Shown here piece after piece: positions 45,580 to 55,398 of a stretch of 64,000 nt of DNA. Made by a program: the position numbers and the translations under genes. The stretch is from Choristoneura fumiferana. Lineage: Eukaryota > Arthropoda > Insecta > Lepidoptera > Tortricidae. The notes beneath the pieces were generated by a model. That model was not told the origin of the DNA. It saw nothing but the letters and a program-made list of their open reading frames with translations, and did no database searches. Positions within the stretch are counted from its first letter, which is position 1; the number at the start of each line of letters is the position of its first letter. The stretch spans positions 16,724,769 to 16,788,768 of the forward strand of contig NC_133481.1 of assembly GCF_025370935.1 (NCBI RefSeq), written 5' to 3'.

Positions 45580-46090
45580 GTCACATTTGTGATTGATTAA
45601 ATAACTAAGTGAGCCAATCACAAGCAAGACTGTAACGTCAAACGGGGGTGACACTATTTACCGGCTGTACAATACCGACATGGAAATACCGACCTGATAT
45701 TTCGTGTACACGCCCATAGAAACTCTTGTCATACACCACCAGTGGTGGTGTAGGGGTACAGCACGCAGCAGGGAACGCTGAGGAGCTGGGCTCGATTCCC
45801 GGCGCTGGTCTCTTTTTCTGGTTTTTCTGTGCATCCATGTTTCAGTTTGTATTATCGATATGGATCACGGGATGACCGTAAAAGTAACAAAATTTGGAGT
45901 TGAAATAAAAAATACAAAAAGACTCCAAAAACCAAACTTAAACTCTTGTCAGTTTGACACCAGTTTATATAGGCGTGTACACGAAATATCGGGTCGGTAT
46001 TTCCATGTCGGTATTATCCGTGACGGTAAATAATGTCACCCGTCAAATGGATCTCACGATACTAACGCCATCTAGCGATATATCGTCCAT
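45580..46090. mobile_element. Foldback element split by a SINE insertion
   Basis: The left arm 45645-45719 (gggtgacactatttaccggc, aataccgacatggaaatacc, tttcgtgtacacgcc) pairs with the right arm 45963-46040 (ggcgtgtacacgaaatatcg, ggtatttccatgtcggtatt, taatgtcaccc). The SINE at 45732-45939 lies between the arms. The outer sequence matches 743-850 and 7270-7365. Without the SINE the element would be roughly 290 bp. Confidence 0.82.
45720..45951 (+). mobile_element. SINE family 1, copy E, 12-bp target duplication
   Basis: AAACTCTTGTCA at 45720-45731 and 45940-45951 flanks a 208-bp element with ccagtggtggtgtaggggta, the B-box-like gctcgattcccgg, ctctttttctggtttttctg, gatcacgggatgaccgtaaa and tacaaaaagactccaaaaac. 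The target lies in the loop of a foldback element. Confidence 0.9.
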
Positions 46091-46197
46091 CAAGGGAACC
46101 TTATTGCCACTGGTTGGTAATAATGGCTGTGATGCTAATCTGGTGGCCTATTGTCTATGGCTCTGTAATCAATGCACCACTTCGTTCTGTCGCGTGG

Positions 46198-46250
46198 GCA
46201 TAAGATGAGGGTAGAAAGAGATGGTGAATGCGATCGTTAACACGCGAAAA
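46198..46250 (+). repeat. short dispersed block 'GATGAGGGTAGAAAGAGATGG', copy 3
   Basis: gcataagatgagggtagaaa, gagatggtgaatgcgatcgt, taacacgcg matches 38689-38750 and 17993-18040. Confidence 0.5.
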
Positions 46251-46861
46251 AACTTTCTATGGCCAACCTTTCGCATGTATAGTCTCTGAACGTCATTATG
46301 ATACAACAAGTTTTATTGTCTTGAGTGACCAATGATAAAAAAGTGCATCGGACAAAATATATTTATTTTGTTTATTTGTCAAGAAAAATTACAGCATTAC
46401 AGTTAAAACACCAATGCACTGTAAAATACACAAAAGTTACACACAAAAAAAAACTACCTAATTAGGGGTTTTTGAAAGTATAATACTTCTTCAATGTTTC
46501 TTCAATGTGTCAAGAGAAGGTATTTATATCCTTTAATTTTTATGATTTGTTGTTAAACCTGTCATAACTAGTACAATAAGTACCTACGTAATCTGGAAAT
46601 TTTAAAATAACTACGGCGGGCCATTGAACTATGAATTGAATTAACCCGTAACTAACATCAAGCTTAAACAGTTTATCCAGAAGCGGGCTTACCAGCGTTT
46701 GCGTTTTATAATTAAAACTTTATCGCCATTGCCATTGTTAAAATCCGTTTAAATGCAGAAAACATTTCGTTTGTTCTATGCGTGTCCTGATCCGGACGTG
46801 TTGAACTTTTATTATTTTTTTAGCTTTTTAATGTCCAGTAATTTAAAATTTGGCTTAGTTA

Positions 46862-46945
46862 TTTTTAGGGTTCCGTACCATAAAAGGAAAAACGGAACCC
46901 TTATAGGATCACTTTGTTGTCTGTCTGTCGAGATTGTTTTTCTCT
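46862..46945 (+). repeat. 'GGTTCCGT' repeat end
   Basis: tagggttccgtaccataaaa, ggaaaaacggaacccttata, ggatcactttgttgtctgtc, tgtcgagattg is the cleanest copy of the family's end, with an internal ggttccgt/acggaacc hairpin. Confidence 0.75.
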
Positions 46946-48065
46946 AGTACGGTTCTTCCCTAACTTACCTATGTATCCACTTTTTCATACTAGTTGCATA
47001 GAAAAGTGAATATACTTATGTTAGGGCACCGACTATACGCGTAGAGGTATCAAGCTAAAATTAATATTTTATCAAATATCGAAACAGTTTACAGTCAAGG
47101 GCATAAACATATGTACGTTACCAACACGTCAAAAATATCAATACACCTTTATGCCACTAACTATAAGGGCGATGTCATCGAAGACGACGACGTTTGACGT
47201 TATAGCTGTAAAAGTAATATTTATTCCTCGACTCCCTATCTATTTAATGCGTCTTTTGCGTACAGCTTTACGGTAGTCTCTCGGGCCTTTTACTCAAAGG
47301 AGTATTCGGTAGTTTTGACTCCCACGTTTTGACCACATTGCAGCGACCGTGCTCACTATTATACCACTATCTTAACACTACCATGGGCGTTGTTACATCG
47401 TCCAAACATTTAACTAAAGTCACTTTTGCCCCAAGGTGTCTGCTCCTAATAAAAAACTACCAACTCATCCTGACATTAAAGCCGACAAGAAAGTTACCAT
47501 ACATTTTCTCTCATAAAAGCTGCTAACTGAAATCCCTCTAAAACTCTTTGCCTTTTGTAAGCTAAGCTTAGCATAGCTTAGTTTAGCTTAGCGGGTCCGG
47601 TGCGACTTTGGGCTAAGTGACAAATTGTTCTATCTCTACACGGTCCGTGCCACGCGATATTCTATAAGGGCGTATGTGCTTGTAATACTAATGCACTTAG
47701 GCCCTTTTGTTGTTACAAAGCAGTACGGGCTCGGTGATTGATGATAACTTTCAGCTAATTAGATAAGGGATACCTCGCATATATCTTTGTGTTATAATGT
47801 GGAGGTACATACGGCGTAAATGGTGTGTTTTAGTCTTGGAGGAATAAACTAGTAGAGAGGAAATGTCATACAGTTTGTATGGCAAACGATCCGATTGCTG
47901 CACTCTTGTTAGCATTGATAGTAAATATTATTATATAGGCATAGTTTTGCAATTATTTAAAGTAACAGTTTGACGATTATTGGCAGTCTCTGTCAGAAAC
48001 TCTTTCACTCCTATTTCTGTTCTACCTTATCTATCTAATACCTTTAAACGAGCAATTCTTGTATA

Positions 48066-48172
48066 TATTTTTTAGGGGATCTCGGAAACGGCTGCAACGA
48101 ATTCAATCAAATTTGATATGTAGGGGTTTTCGGGGATGAAAAATCGATCTAGCTTGGTCTTATCTCTGGGAA
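48066..48172 (-). repeat. LINE-like 3' UTR repeat (copy 3 of 3)
   Basis: ggggatctcggaaacggctg, caatcaaatttgatatgtag, gggttttcggggatgaaaaa, tcgatctagcttggtcttat, ctctgggaaaacgc is the reverse complement of 2922-3012 with few differences. Confidence 0.75.
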
Positions 48173-48494
48173 AACGCTAGTTTCGAAGTTTCAGCCCGAG
48201 CAAAGTTCGGTCGCCCAGGTACTTCTATTCATGAGAGCAATAAGTATTCAAAGAAGCACCTATTTCCTGCCAAACTGCTTGTGTAGAACACATAAACTAC
48301 ACAAAGATTCGGCCTTGCTTCCTTTACAATAATATGATAATAAAAAATGGGATTCGCTTTTAATCGCTATGAGATGAGGCTGTAAACCTTTTTTTAAGAG
48401 CAGAAATAATATTAGGTATTATTGTACAAAATTATCATTAGTTTTGTAGTGACTTATCTAAAATTGGTGTAGCTTGAAAACGGCGGGTTAACAT

Positions 48495-48600
48495 CATTTC
48501 GCTCTCGCTCCCGTTCCCGCTGTCACTTCCGCTACCTCCCCAGCGTTCACTCCCGCTGCCTCCCCCGCTGTCACTTCCGCTCCCGCCCCCGCTCCGCCTA
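48495..48600. repeat. C/T-rich imperfect repeat (TCNCTCCCGCT units)
   Basis: The plus strand is built of ctcccgctgtcacttccgct-like units and is very poor in A. An open frame on the minus strand across it (GSGSDSGGGSGS type) is a by-product of the repeat, not a gene. Confidence 0.7.
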
Positions 48601-48861
48601 CAGCATAATCTCATTAGCACGATGATTCATGTGCAAGCCCGCGCCTCGCTAATTGTGCCGGCGATCGCAAACAAAATTAAGCCTTTCATTGATGGATTAT
48701 TTCATATCATACAGTTCTTGTGCCTGGAAATTTATGTTGATATTTTGAAAATGTCTAGTGAAAGTGAAAGAATATGTAAGTTGAAGTAGCAATTAGTGGG
48801 CCATATTAACAGAAGAAAGGAAAAAAGGAATGGCGGCCACAAACCGGATGTTGTAGGTACT

Positions 48862-49060
48862 GAAGTGCCCACGGAAACTTTCCAAAAATGCGAAATTTTT
48901 CACATGGGAAAATTTTGGAAACTTTTCACAATTTTATATGGGGATTGAAACTTTCCGTTTCTTAAATTTAAATTTCGTATATTTCTTCTGAAAATTTCCA
49001 GAAATTTCCGAGAACTTTTCCAACTTTTTGGAAACTTTCCGCAACTTGCACATCTGTAAG
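48862..49060. mobile_element. TIR repeat, 'AAACTTTCC' family, copy 2
   Basis: gaagtgcccacggaaacttt, ccaaaaatgcgaaatttttc, tcacaattttatatggggat, tgaaactttccgtttcttaa, atttccgagaacttttccaa and ggaaactttccgcaacttgc, acatctgt follow copy 1 (37434-37622) throughout in the same orientation. Confidence 0.78.
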
Positions 49061-49064
49061 TGTT

Positions 49065-49140
49065 GGCAGGACTCCCATTAGATGGACCGACGACATCGCA
49101 TGACTTGCAGCCAAACGGTGGATACAGGTGGCATGTTGTC
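49065..49140 (+). pseudogene. RTE-type LINE ORF fragment
   Basis: The frame reads GRTPIRWTDDIA, stop, LAAKRWIQVACC. RW.DD followed by RW.Q.A is the conserved C-terminal pattern of RTE-clade proteins. The in-frame stop shows decay. Confidence 0.6.
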
Positions 49141-49224
49141 CCTTATTATTGTATTTTAAGGGATAGGCTTCAACAGTAGACACCTTTTGGTTAATTATGA
49201 AAGTTAAAAAAACTATGAAGTAAG

Positions 49225-49365
49225 TTGCTTCGTTGGTCTCGTAATGTTTTCCTCCACCGTTTAGCTCGTAGTAAATTTCGAAAAAACTCAAGAGTTCCGA
49301 GCACGGGTTTGAATCCATAGTCATCTGCTTGAGAGGCCATAGGTCCAGCCATTAGGCCACGACAG
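49225..49365 (-). mobile_element. SINE family 2 head, diverged
   Basis: On the minus strand it reads gctgtcgtggcctaatggct, ggacctatggcctctcaagc, agatgactatggattcaaac, ccgtgctcggaactc and cgaaatttactacgagctaa, acggtggaggaaaacattac. The order matches family 2, with more substitutions than the other copies. Confidence 0.75.
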
Positions 49366-49837
49366 CTTTTACACCACCACTTGTTATATAGTCCACAATG
49401 GTTTACAGTTCACCGAACTACTAGTTTTAAGTACTTATGAAAGAAATTTTCTAAGTGACAAGCTGACCAATTACAAGCGATAATAATTTTTATCAGCTTT
49501 TCTTATTTATTATACTGTTATTTCCATGGGGTGTTTGAAAGAGACACTGACAGAACAGTAAGTATCTACCTACATCTGCTGTTGTGTTTAGTATAATGCA
49601 CTACAATACTTAATAATGAAATTTTCGACATATTATTATAACTGTCATAATGCGTGTACGTGAAGTATTATATGTGAATGCAAGCCAGTGGTCTCGGCTC
49701 ATTACTCAATACGACGCGGCGGCGGTCACCGTCCACCGAAATAAACGAGGTGATGACTGAAGAGTCCACTAGCGACAAGCGCGCGCGCCTTTTCTCGCCA
49801 TCCGCTATCAGTAGGGTTACCACCGAGTACTGCCTCA

Positions 49838-50090
49838 TCGCAACGTAACGTTTGGCAACCTGTTTCATTTCGCAACGTAACGTTTGGCAACTGGTTTCAT
49901 TTCGCAACTTTTCATTTCGTAAACTCTAAAACTGTAAATATTTCAGGATTTATTTCAGGGTCATCGTGTAGAACCCTTTAGGTTAGGTTAGGTTTATAAA
50001 AATCCTGAAATATTTACAGTTTCAGAAATATTAAACAGTTGGGAAATGAAAAGTTGCGAAATGAAACAGGTTGCCAAACGTTATTCGCCG
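49838..50090. mobile_element. Foldback repeat with internal 32-bp duplication
   Basis: 49878-49952 (acgtttggcaactggtttca, tttcgcaacttttcatttcg, actgtaaatatttcaggatt) pairs with 50000-50087 (aatcctgaaatatttacagt, gaaatgaaaagttgcgaaat, gaaacaggttgccaaacgtt). The left arm has a tandem duplication of period 32 (cgcaacgtaacgtttggcaa at 49839 and 49871). The element is noncoding. Confidence 0.78.
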
Positions 50091-51555
50091 AAACATTAGT
50101 AAACCGGGTTACCACAGGTCCTGGTACACCGGGACACGTCCAGATTTGAAGATTGCTGTCCCTTTGTCCCGGCCATATAGGGTTATTGTGCGGCGGGTCA
50201 CCAAAAAGCAAAGTAAAAAAGCAATCCACGTCAGAAAAGAGTACGCTCGTTATTTTTAGATTATCTCAAACGAGCGAGAGAGACGTATGATTGTACGCTC
50301 TACTTCCGTGCCATTTACTTTAGTCAAATGAGTCTATAAAAAAACTCTCGGCGACTATACCTCTTGTTATAAGTACATATCATGACTGAATCTCAACATG
50401 GGAGAGAAGACAATATAAAACAACAATTGATCGCTTGTTTATTGTTTACGTTCAACCAACGGGCTTTGTTTGTGAATTATTTAAATAGTTTAATTTGTTT
50501 ACCTGCTAGGGTTGGCAACTCACTGTAAAATACATAGACAATATATTTATAAATAGGAAATGTATATCTCCATATACAGGAAAAGGCAGTATATGCGTGA
50601 ATTATTGACTAAATATAAAGTCTAGGAAAGCAGCATGTTGAATAAATACATTAATGCTCTATGTAGTTTTGACAACCCTATTTCATTATTTATATTTGGT
50701 ACAAGTTGTAACATGAAAGCGGGTAGTGATTATGATTAATGTTTTAAGAGAATAATCAATTTCCAATTATTATCGACAGGATAACATAAAAATGGATAAG
50801 ATAGATTAATTAACCGCAAATCATTAACAACTGTGTCCATGGATATTTGACCCCCCCCCCCGTCGTGGTTTACAGACCTACTTCCGCAGGCCCTGCGTGA
50901 AATTATGAAAATTAATCGCACCTCTCTGAAACAACAAGTACATACTCGTACTTGTATTTTTTTCTGTAAATTACTATTAGATAGAGAACGATCAAAATTG
51001 AGATTATTATAGTTTCGCACCTCTAAAACAACAATGACATAATTGCAATTTTTTTCCAAAAAATACTTAATGGTACGAGTAGAGAACGAACGAAAATTAA
51101 GTTTTATTTATTTATTTTTGCATTCATCACGAAAAAGTGAAGTTGTACTTAAATTTGCATTTATGTCAGTATGTTAATTAGAGGTGTGGTTTGTTTCCTA
51201 GATCGCCATCGCTTGTGACTTCCACTGGCTCGTTAATAATGAATCGGCACACAACCCCGACAGGCGATTTGACGCGTCATCGGGTCAAACCTGTTTTATT
51301 ATTAAAATTAACTTAGCGATAATCATGTTTGCTCTGGATTATATCGATTGGAGATTTAGCGTCGATTCTCATGTATTTGCAAATATAATATGGCCACAAG
51401 TGCGATCTGATACATTTTTAACCACCGACGCAAAAAGAGAGGTGTTATAAGTACTGATGTGCCAAAAGAAACTTCTCACAATTTCGTATGGGGGGAAACT
51501 TTCCCCTTTCCCACCTATCCCTACCGCTGTATCCCTCCTGATACAGATATGTGGA

Positions 51556-51696
51556 ATATCGTCACTACTTTGAAAAAATCTCGTATCTAAAATCAATATG
51601 TCAACAAAATTGAACCTTGACGTAATGTTCATAAGGTCCACTCAGAAAAAATATCTATTTTGAGATACGAGTTTTTTTTTTAAATAGTGACGATAT
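51556..51696. mobile_element. 141-bp MITE with ATATCGTCACTA ends
   Basis: atatcgtcactactttgaaa, aaatctcgtatctaaaat pairs with attttgagatacgagttttt, aaatagtgacgatat. The arms are about 38 bp with several mismatches and a slippage in the T run. Confidence 0.78.
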
Positions 51697-51757
51697 TTTT
51701 CCTTTCTTCTCCACCGGTAAGGATATCATTCCATGTATTTCTACTAAAATCCACGGC

Positions 51758-51890
51758 GGTAGGGACATGTGGATTTTTTTCCAACCATCCATACTAGGTG
51801 GTCGTTTGATAGGGACTTGTGGATTTTTTTCCAACCATCTATACTAACCGACCGTGCGGTAGGGACTTGTGGAGTTTTTCCTACATGGTT
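51758..51890. repeat. Tandem repeat, period 50 bp, about 2.6 units
   Basis: Units start at 51758, 51808 and 51858 with ggtagggacatgtggatttt or agggacttgtggattttttt, followed by ccaaccatccatacta. Spacing is exactly 50 bp. It lies 60 bp after the MITE at 51556-51696 and about 360 bp before the 49-nt exon. Confidence 0.85.
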
Positions 51891-51894
51891 AGTT

Positions 51895-52090
51895 ATAAGT
51901 TTGACGCCAATGCTGTCTGTCTGTCTGTTTGTGTCATCGTAGCTATCAGACGAAAGAACCAATTTCAATTCGGTTTTTTTTTTCACGTGAAAGCGTGTTT
52001 CCTGCTAAGCTTGATAAAAATTGGGTCAGCCGTGTATGAGATGTTGAACTTTGAAATGAAAATATTGCTGGTTTTTCAACTTGTCTATGT
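51895..52090 (+). repeat. LINE-like 3' UTR, 'CTGTNTCATCGTAGCT' family copy 2
   Basis: taagtttgacgccaatgctg, tctgtctgtctgtttgtgtc, atcgtagctatcagacgaaa, gaaccaatttcaattcgg, ataaaaattgggtcagccgt, gagatgttgaactttgaaat. It corresponds in order to 57655-57850 and ends about 160 bp upstream of the 49-nt exon. Confidence 0.65.
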
Positions 52091-52249
52091 TGGTTAGATT
52101 GTCAAAGGATTTTATTTAAATGGCCATGTTTGTATGCAAAGTCTTATTGAGGGAGCGAAGCATCTCCGGTTAATTATGTTCATAAATTCTTGTTTTCTTA
52201 TTGCTGTGTGTACAATTACTTTATTAACCTTGCAAATTTATCTTTACAG

Positions 52250-52298
52250 ATGCATCATCCGATTCAGATGAAGCCAGCTGACAGTGAGAACAGAAATG
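52250..52298 (+). CDS. CELF/bru: Bruno/CELF RNA-binding protein, internal 49-nt exon (end of RRM1 and start of the RRM1-RRM2 linker)
   Basis: Seen: the acceptor tttatctttacag ends at 52249. The exon reads MHHPIQMKPADSENRN in phase 0 plus one G, and the donor GTAAGT starts at 52299. Known: Bruno/CELF proteins carry this peptide directly after the '..HN.K.L.G' end of RRM1 helix 2; it forms the last beta strand of RRM1 (HPIQMKPAD) and leads into the linker before RRM2 (usually ERKLFVG). The remaining G fits the first base of a Glu codon. The 83-nt exon at 1196-1278 is the immediate upstream partner. Because 49 is not a multiple of three, skipping it would shift the frame. The initial ATG is an internal Met of the protein, not a start codon. 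Confidence 0.95.
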
Positions 52299-52443
52299 GT
52301 AAGTGTTCTCGTACCTAGCTCAATCAATCTATCGATATATCGACTGGTCTCTGGCTCAACCTTGTGTATGAAATTTTTGTAAGGCAACATTAAATCATTA
52401 ATTTAAACTAAAATCAACTTTATGCTGTGGCTCTTTTCACCAT

Positions 52444-52545
52444 TTTCCAGGTCCCGCGAATTTAGATACGCCCCAACAAAATATGAATCATCATCATCAT
52501 CATCCCAGCCTATATACGTCCCACTGCTGGGCACAGGCCTCTTGG
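52444..52545 (-). repeat. SINE/RTE 3' end plus adjoining repeat, copy 1
   Basis: ttttccaggtcccgcgaatt, tagatacgcc, aaaatatgaatcatcatcat, cccagcctatatacgtccca, ctgctgggcacaggcct recurs at 56872-56975 with two or three changes. The right half is the SINE family 2 3' end read backwards; the left half is a shared flank. On the plus strand ttttccag looks like a splice acceptor. Confidence 0.75.
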
Positions 52546-54164
52546 AATGAGACGGCTTATAGTTTTATATATTTACCTATGAGGGATTGATTTTATAACG
52601 AATAATATTTCAAACGACTTCAACTGATTTTGTACCACATTTAAATTTTAGCAAGGTTTAATTAATTTATTTATAACAGTTTACATTAGGTGTAGGCTTA
52701 CAGTACAATACCAAAGCACCTAGAATGCTAAAGATAACAAATCATACTAAAGAAACTTAATCATTGTGTATAATAGGTACATTTATGTGGTCACTGTATG
52801 CACTACGCCTGGAAAAGGGTTAGCTTTATTTTTTTTAATATTGTTTTTTTTTATAAGCCTTTTGCAACTTATATAAGTCGCATGGATAGTTTTCTTAGTT
52901 ATTCAGTCATCGATTGCATTCTACTCTTGACGATTATCATGTCGAATACGTACCCTAAAGGCTCATTAACTAAACGCAACATTAGTCATCCAACTCCGTT
53001 TTTCCTCACGTTACCTAGTGTTTAGCTAATCGCTGATAGCACGTTACAGCATTTACCGTATGACAAATCGATTCGAACGCTATCGCCAACTATCGCGTTA
53101 CTCGACTGGCAATGGTCGACGTACAACTATTAGCCAAAGTCTATACTAAGCCACACTATAGCCCTTAGAGCTACGTGATAAAGCCTGGTCGCCTGCCGTA
53201 CGAAGACGCACGTGGGGAGAATACAATGCGACATACACACACACGCGTGCAAAATAGGTGACTTATTCTGATGCAATTGCTATGTAGGCTTTTTTGTACT
53301 AAACCTAACGAGGATGATGGGGTTAGAATTGTGCGCATAATTTGTTCACCTATATAGTTGTAAGTTGTAAACCAACGGCTTGTAAGCCTGTAAGCATTTT
53401 TTATTGTTAAACTCTTATTTTTGTTATACAGCAGCACTTATTATATTTCCCAAATATCTATCACAAATAAATTATTAAAATATTCCTATTTCACTGCTGT
53501 GTCACATTTTGTATGAGAATTTTGAGTTTTTAACACTTAATACAGATGCAAATGTCATTGTTTATGTATATTTATGTTAAATGTATCCTGTAGTAAATAA
53601 ATCTGAAGAAAAAAAAAAAAAACAAATAACTAAATCATGTGAATATACAGTGAAATGTAAGCAGCCGTTTCCAGCCGCTAGTTATCGCTAAAAATGGTAA
53701 TATGAGCCAAATAGGCCATTTCTAGCTGCTAGGCTAGAAATGTTAGTAGATAACCAGCTTCACATCTGTATTCACCTATCCACATTTAGTGATCATGAAA
53801 ATTGAAGTTTGGATGCATCTGTAGATTGTAAGATTGTATGACAGTGTTAAGTGAAACAGAATTATTTTTTAGCGGTGTTTGTGGCATTTTTTTTTCTTTT
53901 CTTCTTTCTTTCTTTCACAAAACGTAAGCATGCACTAGTTCGCTTAACATCAGGTGAGGATAGGAGTCAAACACGGTCAGTTTTATGTTTTAAAAAAAAG
54001 TTTTTGTACTGGTGGGTAATAGGATCTATGCATAGTTTGCTCCCGTTCTTAACACCGTTCACTGAGTCCACTACTTACATTCAGTTTGATTCGGTTGGCG
54101 TTCGGCGGGCCGCTCAGTTGCAATTTACATGCTTACTAACATTGTGGTCTTGTGGAACAATCAG

Positions 54165-54300
54165 AATAAAAAGTAGCTTAAATGTTGTTCCAGAGATCCA
54201 AGCTATCTGCATAACAAATTCCTTTCAAAACCGTCCAGCCGTTTTAGCGTGAAAGAGCAACAAACACACGCACAGATTCACAAACTTTCGCTTAATTTTT
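54165..54300 (+). repeat. 3' half of the 'TTTTAGCGTGAAAGAGCAACAAAC' repeat
   Basis: cagaataaaaagtagcttaa, atgttgttccagagatccaa, gctatctgcataacaaattc, ccagccgttttagcgtgaaa, gagcaacaaacacacgcaca and tcacaaactttcgctt follow the 3' half of 16832-17182 closely. Confidence 0.7.
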
Positions 54301-54603
54301 AAACACCTTTGTAAACAAGGATAAATTACAAGAGAAATCTCTCCCCGAGCGAATGTTATTCGCAGGTTTTGTTTCCGGAAACTTCATTACTTTTGAGCGC
54401 CTGCTTTCCTTCTAACTTGTTGCCATAATAACTTCTTATCGCATGCAAACACTAGATCATGCTCGTAAAATATGTTTTATAGCGCAATTTATCGTATGCA
54501 CATCACATTTTACGCTTCACAGCGCTTTGAATACTTCAAGGACAATATTCGGATTTCATCGCCTTTATTTTGCTTCATCCTATCCTACTAATCCTTTTCC
54601 TTA

Positions 54604-54812
54604 TCCTTACTAATATTATAAATGCGAAAGTATGTCTGTCACTTTGTCATACTTAACCGCTGAACCGATTTGAATAATATTCGATATGAAAATAATTTAA
54701 GCCGCTGGGAAGGACATCGGGTAGTTTTTAGTTATCCCGAAAAATAGCAAAGTCCCCTCGGGATAGCGATAAATGACTTTTTCGCAAACGAAGTCGCATC
54801 CATAAGCTAGTA
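54604..54812 (-). repeat. 'TACTAATATTATAAATGCGAAAG' repeat, minus copy 1
   Basis: tactaatattataaatgcga, aagtatgtctgtcac, taaccgctgaaccgatttga, agtccctcgg-type sequence, gcaaacgaagtcgcatccat and aagctagtaata give both ends of the family, reversed relative to the 16832 copy. Confidence 0.7.
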
Positions 54813-54819
54813 ATATAAC

Positions 54820-54823
<4 letters not shown>

Positions 54824-54851
<28 letters not shown>
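54824..54851. repeat. (GA)14 microsatellite
   Basis: An uninterrupted GA run between two adjacent minus-strand copies of the same repeat family. Confidence 0.95.
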
Positions 54852-54854
<3 letters not shown>

Positions 54855-54892
54855 TTATTTACACATATTCGATACACAGAAAAAACACGTAA

Positions 54893-55095
54893 ATGCAAAA
54901 GTAACTCTGTCTTTCTGTCAAACGGTCTATTTGACTGTTATTTTCTCACGCTGCAACTGCAACCGCTTATCCTTTTTTTTGGAGATAATTTGACACACAG
55001 GGATAATGACATAGGATAGTTTTTATCCCGGAATAAACATGCATTGCATAGATAAACGAATTTGTAGCAGACGAAGTCGCAAGGAAAAAGCTGAT
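54893..55095 (-). repeat. 'AAATGCAAAAGTAAC..GAAGTCGC' repeat, minus copy 2
   Basis: acgtaaatgcaaaagtaact, ctgtctttctgtcaaacggt, cataggatagtttttatccc, ggaataaacatgcattgcat and gcagacgaagtcgcaaggaa, aaagctgat match the 54604-54812 copy in order and orientation. The two copies are separated only by the (GA)n run and about 40 bp. Confidence 0.65.
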
Positions 55096-55398
55096 AAATA
55101 TGATAATATTTAAATGAGATTTTTTTACAAGTGTTTGCATGTTTTATTTGTTACTCTCTCACGCAATAACTGCGATAAAGTCCCAACTAAGTTTCGCTAA
55201 CAGAATTAGTCTCAGTTTCTATTTATATATCCATCCAACGGATTAGTTCTCAATTCGTTCGCCCATCAATCGTGCCAGCCAATAAGTTGTGTGTCTCCGT
55301 AGTATTAATTTATGTTACTATCTGTACTATTTCCTTAGATAAGATTCAACAGTGAGGATACCCCTGTATATTACTGGCAGACAGCTGATGTCTACCCG

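Larger units (their letters stand above)
1279..52249 (+). other. CELF/bru: Intron of 50,971 nt inside RRM1 of the CELF/Bruno gene
   Basis: It is bounded by GTAAGT at 1279 and by a pyrimidine-rich acceptor (tttatctttacag) ending at 52249; exon phases match (0/0). It interrupts RRM1 between helix 2 and the last beta strand. Content is mainly interspersed repeats, listed individually. Stretches where I recognise nothing beyond AT-rich unique-looking sequence or very decayed repeats are about 2000-2900, 10950-12300, 12800-15380, 19770-21160, 21240-22900, 28140-29090, 30000-30930, 33120-33820, 34960-35780, 38000-39780, 46260-46860, 46960-48060 and 50100-51550. No additional exon with conserved coding sequence was seen. 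Regulatory elements may exist but none can be proved from sequence alone. Confidence 0.88.

Noticed and set aside
48438..48620. Gly/Ser-rich minus-strand frame
   Set aside because: Product of the C/T-rich tandem repeat, not a protein.
49978..49995. Insect telomere repeat (TTAGG)n
   Set aside because: Only about three imperfect units (ggttaggttaggtt), inside the loop of a foldback element.
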